Below, piece after piece: positions 1 through 12,245 of a stretch of DNA of 64,000 nt. The notes under the pieces were generated by a model, which was given only the letters and a program-made list of their open reading frames with translations, had not been told where the DNA came from and did not search any database. The stretch's first letter is position 1. The number at the start of each line of letters is the position of its first letter. A program made the position numbers and the translations under genes. This DNA comes from Eupeodes corollae. Lineage: Eukaryota; Arthropoda; Insecta; Diptera; Syrphidae. The stretch spans positions 32,003,946 through 32,067,945 of the forward strand of contig NC_079148.1 in NCBI RefSeq assembly GCF_945859685.1, read 5' to 3'.

Positions 1-870
1 AATTAAGTGCGCTTCAAAATTAGTAAGCAACTTCCAACTTGATGTTAGAAATTTAAAAAAACAAATATGTGTTACTTTGTGTGGACAGTTATTTATAACG
101 TATAGCTTTTGACGAAGTAATTAAATACTACCCAGAAATTTTGAAGAAAAGTGTGGGGGCTTTTTCGAATACTTTGAATTTAAATTTTTGAAGTAGATGA
201 AATACGGTAGGATGATATTTTGAAAATTATTCGAAAACAATAACTGATATTCGAGTATTTGCATACTTACATACAAATATATATAATTTTTATAGGCTTA
301 GTGAAATTTTGTGGTACCTTTCCTTAAAAATTAATTTTTTAACCGATTTCGAAACAAACTGAATAATGTTGGAAAGCTATACAGTGGCGGAGATTTCCAG
401 GAAGTTATTCAAAAAATCATATCCATATAAATACGTAAAGACACATAGTTTAAACATTTTCAAACAAAGTGAAAGACATTTAAAAAGTATTTAGAATGTA
501 GGTTACAGTTTTTGATTACTTTTAATTACTGGATGATACTATTTAAAACGGAAACTCTCCTAATTATCAGACTTTGTTTCGCTTTAATTGTCTACATTGT
601 TCTGAAATTTAGATTAAATAAGTAAGTATTCGCCACTGTGTACCACTATTGGTTTGTTATTTGATATTAATTTGATGGGAATTTGTTTAAAAACTATAAA
701 GTTAACCTCCATTTAACACTGGAGCAATGTTAAAAAAATGTATCCAAATCAGTTTTTACAAATGTTTTCACAGAACTTATTTTAGGTAATAAGCAATGGC
801 TGATCCAGGGGGGGAGGGAGTCGTAGGGATCATGTATAATCGACACAAAACTGATGAAGATGAAATGGCT
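1..870. other. AT-rich noncoding stretch
   Basis: I see no supported gene, RNA or recognised repeat here. All frames are closed at short intervals and the composition is strongly A/T. A short G-rich run near 810-822 stands out from its surroundings but has no assignable function. Confidence 0.5.
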
Positions 871-879
871 CCACTCAGA

Positions 880-1650
880 ATTCTAACAGTAAAGTTGCAA
901 ATACTTTCGATGATTAGTTAGGCATGGAGGACTTTTGGAAGAAATCGTATAGAAAACCTAAAGAACCATCTTAACGCACCTTCAAGTCTATGAATATGAG
1001 TATAGTAATAAGGGACCTAAATTATGCAACCATATTCAAGGACTGATCTGACAAATGATAAATATAGACTTTTAAGGACATAAAAGCCTTGGAATTCCGT
1101 ACCAAATCGCTTCGTTTTATAATGTAGTTAATTTGATCAGCAAAAGTTAACTTTGAGTTCAAAGTAGTGTCTAGGTCTGAGAAGTAAGTGAGTTTTTTAA
1201 GTTCTTAGAATTTACAATCATTCATAGTAAAGTACATTATGTCTGCGTGTAAAACTCCTTGATTTGTAGTTACCGATTAAAACGATTTTGTAGCACTTTC
1301 ATAATCGAAGCAGATCATCATGTTTTACATCGCAGTTCGTTAATAAATTAACTGTTCAAAACATTTTCGCGTCATCTGCGTATATTAATGTCATCGAAAA
1401 GTCATTTATAAAAAGAACAAATAGGAACGGACCAATGTGGCTACCTTGAGGTACAGTAGAATTGACAATAAACGAACCAGAATAGTAATTCTTGAAAAAA
1501 TGATATCCAAGCAATATATTTTGTATTAAGTCGAATTTACACTAATTTACCTAAAAGGACTTTGCGCTTAAGTTTGTCAAATACTTTGCTAAGATCGCAT
1601 CAATACAAAAAGTTGTAAATTCAAGTAAATTTGCAACATTTTTACAAATG
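880..1650 (-). pseudogene. Jockey-like non-LTR retrotransposon RT fragment
   Basis: Read on the minus strand, the sequence gives in order a degenerate DLSKVFDKLK block (RT motif A region), then VPQGSHIGPFLFVLFIND (motif B, about 1400-1454), then LIYADDAKMF (motif C, YADD at 1371-1382). Downstream, near 1030-1075, comes LYLSFVRSVLEYGC, the post-RT segment typical of Jockey/BS-type ORF2. A stop replaces the residue expected after GCII, and several other stops and frameshifts lie between blocks, so it cannot encode protein. The catalytic YADD is intact, which suggests decay after insertion. The endonuclease and C-terminal ends are missing. It resembles the fragments near 35 kb and 45 kb and is probably an older copy of a related lineage. 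Identification as an RT is secure; the clade is inferred from motif wording. Confidence 0.82.
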
Positions 1651-4239
1651 TCAATTAACTGAGAAAATAGAAGAACAATTCAGAAAAGGAGCATCCCAAA
1701 TAAGAGATTCAAACACTTTTGAAATAAAAGACAGTTTAGCTATAAGACAATTGTAACAGATAAGTTGCTTTGAAGACTTTTTATGTGTTAATTTGAGAAA
1801 CCCTTATTTCCATAAAACCGGAAATTGGTAACATTTAAGTAAATGGTTAAGCAGGTTTAAAACTTTGGTTTTGGTTTTAGGTTAACGCAAGTCTTAGAAT
1901 TTTGCCATTTCTCTAAGAAATATGATATTGAGAAACTGAAGTTTATAAGACTTAAAAACGATTATTTTTCCGTTTCCATTGATGGTTTTAGGATATTGAA
2001 TAATGAAATTGAAATTAATTAAGTACGTATACGCCACAATTTTTCTTATTAAATTTTGAAAACTTGAGTTGTATATTCCTTTGAATTTTTTGAATAACCT
2101 TCTTTAATCTATTCGTAATTATTATGGAATGATCTGCTCGATTAATTAAGATCCATGTACTGAGCCTATTTAGAGAACTTTAATTGGATTCCTTTAATAT
2201 AATATTTCTTCGAAAAATAGACTTATTCAGTTTTGTTTGGCTTAAAACACAGTCCACAGTGATCAGCCCAAAATATTCGTTCGTAGAAGTCATTTTGTAA
2301 AAGTATTTTTAAGGCCTTAAGTCAAGGAATATAATCTGTAAAATCGGTATTGGTAAGTAAATCTTTGAATGAAAATTCTCCTAAATTGGCAGCCTTATTT
2401 ATTATTACAACAGCTATTAAAATTAAAATAATAAAAGTTTGGGATTGAACACAAATTTCTTCTTCTTTGACATTTCCCTCGATTAACCATCAGTTCTTGA
2501 CCTAACTTAAAATCCACATACTTAAGTTCTTCCCTGCAACAAAATCAGTACTAGTATTTACGTATAGGTTTTTGATGTTTATCTTTTAGTTGAATATAAA
2601 AAATACCATAAAATATGTTCCTCTTTAATTTCGAATTTGACATCAAATTGCGTTAAGAGTTAATCACTTTTAAGCCACTTGAAAACAAAATCAAAAAATT
2701 CAATCTCAAATGAAGTATTTTGATTAATTAGCTACTTCTAATGGATGGATCATCACTTGATGTTGATGGTATTATATATCTACGTTTATAGCAACTCTAT
2801 GCGCCCTATGAAATCTCAATTCATTCAACATCCGAAACGAGACATCACATCACATCACACACTGTATGTGATTGTTCTTATTCTCATCGTCAGTATATTT
2901 ACCATCATCATCATCATTAGCACATGTGTGATACTGATGCTGATGCTGAGCTGAGCTGATGCTCCAAATCATGGACTTTTCGATGCTAAACGAATTAATC
3001 TTAATTTTGAAATAATATATGGGATGGCAATGACGACGAGCAATGACGACGAAGTGATGCGGAAGAGGCGAATGCTTTGAAGTGTAGTATAGTTTTTCCT
3101 ATAGGAATAGGTACACAGACCTCATCATTCCCATCCATGTCCATCCATCTATCCATCCGTTCACCTCTCTAGAATCATTTTTCATTTCTGCTCCATCAAA
3201 AAAGATGCCACCGGGTTTTAAGTGGACGTTCAAAAATTGAAAAATAAAATTCAAAAATTGAAAAAATCCAAAAAGGCGATCACATCTACCTCAGCAGATA
3301 TCATTTTTGATAGATTTTTTTCTCAATTTTATTGAATTGGCTTAATTCTATATTATAGATATCTTATACGATAGAGGGAGAAGTTTTTGTTTGCGTTGTT
3401 TTTTTGGTGAAACTTATATTTTTATTCTCAAACACAATTTTGCAGTGTTTTTTTAGTTTTTGTTTTTCGTTTTTGTATGGATGTCAAAGCATACGATTTT
3501 GAAGCTACAATTTGGAAACGGAATGTAGCCAACCGTATCAACTGTGAGGCATCGAACCGCCCGATGGTATGAGTGTTGAATTTTCGTTATGAACCATGTA
3601 CCGTTGCAATCAAATTCTGCGAATTATATTTGATATTAAATTTGTGTACAATTGAGGGTACTATAAGTTGAGTTGCACACCAAAAGTATCTTCTCTTAAA
3701 ACCACTTAAAAAAAGATTCAGCTTCAAAAAAAACCAACAAACAAATTTACGTGAATCATTTTTACCTCACGAATTTAAGGAGGGAACATAGGAATAATAC
3801 ACACAGCACACGATCGTGACCAGTATGATGTCATGCCTTCTTATAGCTTATAGTGGCTATAGATCTTTCGCTCTATTGAATGAAAACAGTGGTTGGTTGC
3901 TGCTATATTTGGATCTTGCAAAAGATATAATAATGTTGTTTTTTAATGAATGGAAATAGCTATAGAGGTCTAGATACATCTATAAGATAAATAAGCTTAC
4001 AATACGTCAGTCGGAAGTAGTGTTGGAACTGACTATATGGGCAAGGCATACGAGTCAATTGTTCGTATAGGAAAAAGTTATTATTATGCTAATGAAGATC
4101 ATTTCATTGTTTAGGTTCTGAAAAAGGTATACGTTTTCTAACGAGTCTTGTATTTCCACAATTCTTTCTGAATGATCACACTGCAAAATTTCAGCATTGA
4201 AAGTTTAAGTATCTTTTTATACTCGTATAAGAAAGTTTA
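1651..4239. other. noncoding, with short simple repeats
   Basis: No gene is supported. The part at about 2790-2960 is less AT-rich and holds CAT/ATC and GATGCT simple repeats; its open frame is a product of those repeats. About 3120-3170 has CCATCCATCTATC-type simple sequence. The rest is A/T-rich with T-tracts and no recognisable structure. Confidence 0.5.
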
Positions 4240-4765
4240 AAAAAAAAGGCTGGGATGCCACCCACGCTTATAACTTCCCATCCCGTCTCTCGATTTGTCT
4301 TGCTTAAAAGGTTTGTAGGTTTTAATGTTTTGATAAAAAAAAAGTTTTCAGTTGAATAATTATTCTAAAAAATTTAAAAATGACCAACTATATTTTGAAT
4401 AATAATAAAATAGTTTGATTTCAAAATCTCGTTTGCGAGATTTTTAGTCCAAAACCAATTTTAACCAAATTTAGTAGAAATGCAAATTGGATGAATGAAA
4501 CTAATTTGTATCTTCTACTGTTCACGAGATATCGAGAACTGAACATCAATTTTTATTAATTTTGCGTACTTTTTTTTGGAGATTTTAATTCTTTATGAAA
4601 AAAACGGACAGTTTGATAAAAATCAATTCGATTTTTGCAAAATTTTAACGGATGTTAAAAATGTTATTTGTTGCACAAAATTATGTTGGAGACAAATGTT
4701 TTTTTTAAGTTTTTTTGATTTATAAAAAAGCGTTAGTTGAATTTGTATTCAAACATGATCAATAA
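4240..4765 (-). repeat. family-1 Helentron-like (HINE) repeat, 3' part, copy A
   Basis: The segment opens in plus coordinates with the family-1 3' terminus: a GGCTGGGATG block, a CCCACGCTTATAAC block and AACTTCCCATCCCG, which carries the subterminal inverted repeat AACTTCCCAT. It then runs through the AT-rich body, with the recurring phrases for 'ttttagtcc', 'accaattttaaccaa' and 'gagatatcgagaactg', and stops near a 'gatttataaaaaagcgtt' block. The minisatellite and 5' palindrome are missing, so the copy is 5'-truncated. The element's own 5'-to-3' direction is on the minus strand. No coding capacity is seen. Confidence 0.7.
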
Positions 4766-5639
4766 TGAGTAAAGAGTAAGGACTTAAAATAAAAGTAATA
4801 CTAGACTCTCGAAAATTGAAAATACACCAAGAAAAAACCCCACAAATTCTTCATATTAAATTCTGTTTTATTTTCCTAAGAAAAAAGCTCATATTTTTCT
4901 TAGTTTCAACACAATTCCTAACATTTCTGCATGAAATGTACCCAAAACCCTCTAAAGTCTAAACAGTTGTATGTTAGCTCTTGAAAGGGGAATTATTTAG
5001 AAATATGCTGGAATCTTGGAATGATTGCTTGTGTAGAGAGTTGTCCAAATTAAATATCAGACCATTATTTCAATGATTTTAACTACGGGAAAATATTGAT
5101 ATCACCCGTGAATATTAAGCAGTTGATAAATTGATTAACAATGCGGACAGAAGTGGACTCAAGTTACTGCATTGAGTAACATGAATTACTTCACTCAAGC
5201 CGACTAACTTAGTTTTACTTTTAAAATACGATCGAATCCAATGCATTACATCTTTTTTTTATATATTTACATACATCCAACATAATCAAACTAACACTTA
5301 ATTGTGAATTACTTTTCAGTTTTTTTCTTAACATAGCATTGTTATTTTTATCAAATTGTTGATTAAAAATTAAGTTAAAGGTTTTTTGATTTTAGCAATT
5401 TATAGAAAAAGTTAAAGGGCAATGGTCATTTTTGGGCCCAGTGGTTAAGGTACGTGTCGTCCTGATTATTTCGAGATATTAACATGTAAAATATAACTGA
5501 ATTTTTCACTTAATACCAAAGTCTGAGCCAATTATATGATCATATAATAATAAGTATATAAAAATATTATTAATACCACCTAGAAGATTTGTTTGTGGTA
5601 TTTCATTCGGTATCAATATCTTTTTAAAGTAGGCTATTG
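4766..5639. other. AT-rich noncoding stretch
   Basis: I see no gene. Around 5438-5460 a short run resembles a tRNA A-box, but no B-box follows. The remainder is A/T-rich and may contain eroded family-1 sequence that I cannot delimit. Confidence 0.45.
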
Positions 5640-5885
5640 GTCCAAAGTTATAAGCTGATATGTCAAAAAACAACAATTTTCTTGATTTCTCGAAATCTTT
5701 TCTACCGATTAAAAAAAATTAATAAAGTATATTAAGAAAAACATCAGAGTTCATTTGGTATTAATACTTTGGGTGTAAGCACTAGGAACACAAATGTTGC
5801 ACATTATTCTTTGGTTCGCCCTCGATATCTCACGAACCAATAACGTTAGCAACTTCAATTAAATCTTATATATAATTGACAATTT
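5640..5885 (+). repeat. probable eroded family-1 fragment
   Basis: The block at about 5815-5880 (a 'gatatctcacgaaccaataacgtt' type phrase followed by 'cttcaattaaat') is the reverse complement of the same block in copies C, D and G. It therefore represents family 1 in the opposite orientation. The upstream part is only loosely similar. It directly precedes a LINE pseudogene, which may have inserted into it. Confidence 0.4.
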
Positions 5886-5929
5886 TTAACTAATAATTTT
5901 CGACTCAATTTTCGAAAGAGCAAATAATA

Positions 5930-8335
5930 ATATTGTTTTAAATCTTGTAAAGCTACGTGAAAAAAAATATCGTTTCTTAAAACTATTCAGATCTACTAAC
6001 GCCGATTTTTTTAAAAACCAGTACTTACATTTTAATAAGGAATATAAACAGCTTTGTTCCTAAAAAAACATTGAATATCTTTAAACTGCTGCAAAAAACT
6101 TAGTGACTCTAAAACATTTTGGAAAAATGTGAGGGAATTAGGAGGGTGTAAACATACTCCTTCAAATAATAATGCTCTCGGAGCTGTGGTTTTGGCAGAT
6201 TACTTCAAAGGATTGTTATCAGCAGATGAGTCTTTGTTATCGTGTAGTTACGGCATGCCAAACAACCATATTCCTGAACTTGATGAACCGATATCCTTGA
6301 TTGAACTAGAAAGTGTTTTGAAAACAATGAAGAACAACAAAGCACCGGGTGCTGATGGAATACCAACGGAATTTTACAAATATTCTACTGCTTACTTCAA
6401 AAACTACTTAGTGGACTGGTTCAACAAACTTTATAATGATGCTTGCATACCCATTTACTTTAAAACAGCCATTATTTACGCTATTTTCATGGGAGGTGAA
6501 AGGAGTCTTGCAGGAAACTATAGAGGCATATCTATTCTCAACTCTTTAAAAAAAATATTAAACTCTATTCCTTACGAGAGGCTTACGAGGTGGATAGAGA
6601 CAAACAACCGCTTAAGTATCTTATAAGCCGGGCTTCGATCTGGTTTCTCAACGGTAGGCCAACTTTTTGCGCTTACAAGCATAGCAAAACAACATTTGCA
6701 GAAAAAGAAATATCTTTAGAGCTGCTTTTGATACGGTCATTCGACAAGCATTGATTTACAAACTATTTTCTCTTGGGATTTCGAAAAAAAATTTACTTTT
6801 TTATTCTAAGTTTCTAAATTCAACGAAAACCTCAGTATGGGATGGCAACAACTTATCCGAAAGTTTTGAGACAGCGGCAGGATTTCCCCCAAGGATGTAT
6901 TTTAAGTCCCATTTTGTTTGCACTTTATATTGATGCGCTTTGTGAAATCCTACCGGGAGGTGTAATATTTGGCGAATCTTTGATTAAAGCTTTACTGTAT
7001 GCAGACGATCTGGTACTTGCCAATAACCCATTTTCTTTACAACTGCAAATCAACAGACTTAAAGAATATTGCGAAACTTGTGGCTTACAGATCAATACTA
7101 GAAAAGCAATATGATGATATTTGAATCCAGGCGGCATGCACGACGTGCTGAAGAATCATGGAACATCATAAACGAGCGTATTGAAATTGTGAGTCAGTTT
7201 AAATATCTATAGGTATATTGCTGACATATAATCTAAACTGGATCAATCATTCGAAAGAGAAAACAAGGGAGGCCAAACTGGCCCTAAACCTGATGTGGCC
7301 CAATTTTTTTAGCAACCAACTTATCGACCTCTCATCAAAGTACCTACAGAGTCTTCAATGCAACAATAAATACTTGCTTATGGTACGGTGTCTAAGCTTT
7401 TGGATACGCTCAAATAGAGGAATTTGAGACTTTACAAAGATACTTTTTTAAAAGACTTTTTAAACTGCATAAAGCTACACCTACGTACGCCATACATGTC
7501 GAATCGGGAATAACACCGATATATATTCAGAATCTGAAACGGCACTCCGACTATTTAGCTAAGATTATGAAAAGAGAAAATGGACTTCATAAGACGATCT
7601 TGATAAGACTGCTCCATACAAATGCTTCTCCCTTCAGTGAATGAAAGGCGATCGCTGCAGGAGTTGATATAGTTCTCTCCTTAAGGGAAAATAATGTAGA
7701 GAAATGGCTAAATATGTTCGCCGTTTTGAAAGCTAAAATTGATGAAAAACTTTATTTAGAACACCTGCAAAGTGCATCCTCATCGGCAAGCAGAAACATT
7801 TACAAAAGCTTAAACCATCAATTGTCATCAACTTCAAAATATTTTTGTAAATAAATGATTTTGAAAGCTATCGGCACAATTTTTAAAGCTAGAGTCGAGG
7901 TCCTTACAACTTTGTCCCCCATAGATCGGACCTCTCACAAATTTGCACTCTCTGTAATATAAGAGTCGTGGAGGATATAAATCATTTCATAGCGAGTTTT
8001 TTGTCTACGGACCAATTTATTGACATTCTTAACAAGCTGAGTGGTTGGACGAATCTGTTCAAATTTTGCAAACATGCTTTACCTTATAAAAGTAGCTTTT
8101 GAGCGGTCATGTATCCAGTTATGCCAATTGAGAATTCAATATTCAATACGGCAAAATTGAACTTGTTTTCATCTACTAAAATTGTTTTTAAAAACGGAAA
8201 AAAAAACTTTCATAATGTTAAACTATTTTTTACTGAAATGTCTATCAGGCAGACGGCAACAATGCCATGTCCTTATATTCCTGGCTTTAAATTAATGTAA
8301 TTTTACTATCGAAATAAAGAATTTAATCTAATCTA
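5930..8335 (+). pseudogene. non-LTR retrotransposon ORF2, decayed, with 3' end
   Basis: Translating across frames gives a linker (FLKLFRSTNADFFKNQYL, HFNKEYKQLC), then a pre-RT/RT start (NNKAPGADGIPTEFYKYST, then NYRGISILNSLKKIL), then GFPQGCILSPILFALYID (motif B), then LLYADDLVLANNP (motif C, YADD at 6998-7009), then a thumb-like tail. Near 7945-7995 an alternate frame gives CTLCNIRVVEDINHFIAS, a CX2C..H zinc-knuckle-like motif whose final Cys is not seen. The longest open segment is 165 residues (6129-6626). Stops and frameshifts separate every block, including one at the AFDTV motif-A region. The 3' end has AATAAA followed by short TTAATC-like repeats near 8310-8335, a plausible 3' UTR and tail. 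The family differs from the other LINEs in this window; I do not assign a clade with confidence. Confidence 0.85.
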
Positions 8336-10960
8336 AATCTTTTTTATTTTATGGGTTTTGTAAAAATCTCTAAGACTTTGAGGTTTTAGACTAAATTTTC
8401 AAGGTTCAATCACAAATTTTACTGCTTCGCAATCGCAAGGATCAGAACATTCATAAAGATCTTAATTCCTGTTTAATTTCGATTGTGGTGTTTCCACTTA
8501 AACCGATCTTGAAATTGATTTTCAAAACTAAATTTAAATTTTAAAATCTTTAAAATAAGCGTTCTATATAAAAACTGTAATAGCATATTAAAATAATCAA
8601 AAGACGGAAAAAGACTGTACGAAAGTTAAAAAATACTAAAAGATTGACTGAATTTCTTTGTGAAATTGTAGCACAAAATTTTAAAAAATGTGTGATTTGA
8701 AAAATATGCTATCGCTGGCATAGTCCCAAGATAAGTGGATGCATTTCAATTCACACATGCATATCGATGCAAATTAATGATGATAGAATAGCTGTTAGAT
8801 TTCTATGAAAAGTTAAAACTGATTTACTGAGAACAGATTCTAAAGGAATTTCTATGAATGGTTGCAAAATCGACTGTCATTATCTTCTATCAATTTTTGA
8901 ATAACTATCATTCTACTTTTTTTTTGTGCAGATTTTTCTTTTCCAATCGAATGATTTAAATTTAGTGAAGCTAAAAATGTGAATTGACCTTCAAATGGGT
9001 CTACTAACGTTCATCATTAGTTTTTTGCTTGTTCTCTCAAAAGAATAAAATTTGTAGGGTTACCAAATGCATTAAATTGTAATAGTTTTCGAATTTAAGG
9101 ATTTCAGAGCAAAACCATATTGTCCTGCAATAAAGTATTTTTATACAACTTAATGTTTTAAGTAAAATACTTTAAGGAATAGGGTTATTATTTAGAAAAA
9201 ACACATTAAATAATAGTGCATAAAAATTAGGCATTGTTAATTTTGAAGAATAATTGATAGAAAGGTAACTAAAATCGGTTAGTTGAAGACCAATTGATTG
9301 AATTACTGGCTTGTGTTTTTAAAAATATGTAACTAACGAATTTATATTTTGTGAACAAACTCAAATAATACATTTTTAAGAACATATTTTCAAAACTTGG
9401 ATCCACTTTGGAATCATATATTATATTTTTACAAGTTTATATAATATATATATAATTTGTATTTCTTTTAAAACGTCTTGAACTAAAAATAACACATTTA
9501 ACAGAAAACAAATATTTCTGAAACTATACAGCAAAAATTACCATAACATTGGTAACACTGAATTTATGCAGGCAATTGTCGCTTTTGATGTGATTTATAT
9601 TCAATTTTGTGGTCATAAATAAATTTCTTATCATTTGAATGTTGAAAACAGAAAAACGAAAGATGAGAAAAAAAAAATGAAAATAAAGACATGGTCGTGA
9701 AATAAACCATAATAGAAAATGGCGTCGTGCCAATTGCATAGATGGTGGTGTATTTTAGGTTAGCGTTTTTCTTAACATCTATATAACTATTTTTTTCCTT
9801 TTATTCTGTCATTTCATTCATACATTTTGGGTTCTGTTGAATGTCGTTTTATATGTAGAATAGTTTCAGTTACAATAGGCGACGGAAAATGTAATAAAAA
9901 GACTCAAATGGACAGACAATGAACTATAAGTGAAAGCTTTAAGGAAAACAAAATATTGTAGAATATGAGCAAAAAGATGATCACGGAAGTTACTGCGTTG
10001 TAAAAGGATTGTGTGTGTTTGAAAATGTGTTTGAAATTAAGGAAACTACTTCGTCGTCGTCTTAGTATTCTATTTTAACTTAACAAGTTGCGCCCAGTCC
10101 TCCTTTTAAGCCAAAATGCTTTCGATAAAATTGTAAATTAATTCTCTAGTACTCAGTACAATAAATCAGAAGGGACAATGAGTATGAAAGTTGGATATAA
10201 GGACATTTACAAAACAATTTGTTTTTGGGAACAGTTTACTGATTTGTATTCAGAGTTTTTTCGATTAGTAATGTTTACTCAAAGTTAACTACCTTAAAAT
10301 GTGTATAGAAGACTTTGGGAGTAATCCGCAAGATATCAATTTTCGGTAATTCATATAGTACTCCAATAACAGGTTTCTTTAAAAATATAGCCACTTATTT
10401 ATTTGGTTAGCTGTTGGTTAGAAGTTTTTTTTTGAAACAATCAACTACAAGAATGAAAAAAAACTTAGCAGGAATAATTGGCCGATTAAATTTGGTAATT
10501 AAACACCTTTATAAGAAGTACATGTTGCCACGTGACACTAACTTCCGATATTGTAATCGGTGCGATTTTGTCAAATTGAAAATTAATTAAAAATTGTTTG
10601 AGGTGTTGTTTATGTGTGCGTGTAAACGTGAGTTCGTAAGATCGGGAAGCTTTTTTTGCCTCAAGAACAAGTAGAGATATCGACCTTAAATACATATTGT
10701 TCTACAAATAAAGCAGAATAATGCAGAGGTGGCTTTAAATAAATTGAGCAGGTGGTATTTTAACTACATCAATTACAAAAATAGACAATTTTGGTTAACC
10801 CCAATTATCTTACGACTTTAACTAAATTTTAAATTGTATAAATTAGTATGATTTTGAAAATATACATAATTAAAAAAGTTGTTTTTAATTTTTTATTAGA
10901 AGTCTGCAGTTTTTTTTTCATAAAAATAAAATTTACAAAAAGTACTTCACAAAATTGGAA
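8336..10960. other. AT-rich noncoding stretch
   Basis: No gene, RNA or transposon signature was found. Short open frames near 9524-9739 and 10486-10695 on the minus strand have no recognisable domain and the composition of their surroundings, so I do not call them. TATA-rich simple sequence lies at about 9415-9460. Confidence 0.5.
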
Positions 10961-10964
10961 AAAT

Positions 10965-12245
10965 TAACGTTCCCCCCGTAACCCACACTGGTAACTTTCC
11001 ATTCCGTCCGTCGATTTGTCTTGCTTAAAAGGTTTGTAGGTTTTCGTGTTTTGTTAAAAAAGTTGTCAATTGAATTATTCTAAAAAAATAATAACAATGT
11101 TTTGCATATTATGATGAAATAAATTGATTTCAAAATCAATTTTTTTAAAGAGATTTTTAGTCGTTAACCAATTTTTACCAATTTTAGTAGTATTTCTTAA
11201 AAGTTTTGATATCTTATATAAACAAATACAAATTGGATGAATGAAATTAATTAATTAATTAATTTTTGAAAAGCTATTTGAGTAGAAAGTAAATGTTTAC
11301 CAAGTCTTGGCATTGTTTTTTTTTTTGAATAAGCTGGCTAGATTTATCTCAAAATTTTACTGAATGCTAACAACACTATTTTTTTAAATAAAAGTAGTTT
11401 AAAAAACGAAAAAAATTGGGTGGCGCAACAGTCCGTTGAGAACTAGGGCCAAGTGACTTACAACTCTCAACCATTCCTGTGTGCGAGTAATGTTGTCAGG
11501 AATGGAGGGGGCCTACAGTTTATATGCCGAATCAGAACGGCTACTTTGAGAAAGCACTTTTTCATGACAAGAGTTACTCTTGGAGAATTTGTCAATTCCT
11601 CGCAAGAGGCAGTACCCGTGAAAAGACTTTAGATGGCATAGGCAGGGATAAAAGTAGTTTAGTAAATCGAAAATCAATTTTTACCAACTATTATTAGTTT
11701 TCTACAGGTTTTATTTTTTGTAAGAAAACTGTCAATTCGATTTTTTTTCAAAATTTTACTGAATATTGACAACATATATGTATATTTATATTTTTATATT
11801 ATATATTTTTTAAAAGACGAAAGTTATTGAAACCAATACCTAAAAGATTTGAAACGATATGTGTTTCGAAAATCAATTTTTGACAATTTTTGTTAAATTT
11901 TCTTTTAAGTTTTTAAATTTTGTAAAAAATATCAGTTCGTTTTTTTTCAAAATTTGTCTGAATGTTGAAAACAATATTTTTTATAAGATAAAATAAGTTT
12001 AAAGCCATAATCTCAAGGTTTTTAAAAGATATATGAGTCGAAATGCAATTTTTACCAACTTTGAATAATGTTTATTTCTAGGTTTGTATTTTTTATAAAA
12101 AAAAACTGTCAATTTGATTTTTCTCAAAATTTTACCAGATGGTAAAAACATTATTTGTCGTTACACAAAACTATTTTAGAGATGACATTACATTATATTT
12201 GTAAAAAAAACCGTTGGATTCGTTATTGGTTCGTGGGTTATTCAT
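10965..12245 (-). repeat. family-1 Helentron-like repeat, copy B
   Basis: This copy starts in plus coordinates with the 3'-terminal block (CCCACACTGGTAACTTTCCA, then TCGATTTGTCTTGCTTAAAA). Several roughly 170-bp AT-rich units follow, each carrying the phrases 'ctgtcaattcgattttt', 'aaaattttactgaatgttgac' and 'tttttaccaacttt'. It ends at the conserved 'gttattggttcgtg' block. The 5' minisatellite and palindrome are absent, so it is 5'-truncated. The subterminal repeat has diverged from the consensus. A SINE is inserted in the third internal unit with a perfect target-site duplication, so this copy predates that SINE insertion. Confidence 0.75.
11388..11661 (-). mobile_element. tRNA-derived SINE, 5'-truncated, with 14-bp TSD
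   Basis: This is the reverse complement of the SINE found complete near 43.5 kb. It carries the 3' end (GGTGGCGCAACAGTCCGTTG), the conserved body (TTACAACTCTCAACCATTCC, TGTTGTCAGGAATGGAGGGG, TTGTCAATTCCTCGCAAGAG) and the tail of the tRNA-like head (reverse complement of CCCTGCCTATGCCA). The A-box and most of the B-box are missing, so it is 5'-truncated. The element is bracketed by a perfect direct repeat, ATAAAAGTAGTTTA, at 11388-11401 and 11648-11661. That is a target-site duplication expected from LINE-assisted retrotransposition. It sits inside family-1 copy B. Confidence 0.88.

Noticed and set aside
2745..2954. 69-residue frame with a hydrophobic tail, considered as a small membrane protein
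   Set aside because: The tail is the translation of ATC/ATT and GATGCT simple repeats.
5438..5470. tRNA-like A-box (GGGCCCAGTGGTTAAGG)
   Set aside because: No B-box or cloverleaf partner sequence follows, and it does not match the SINE head closely.
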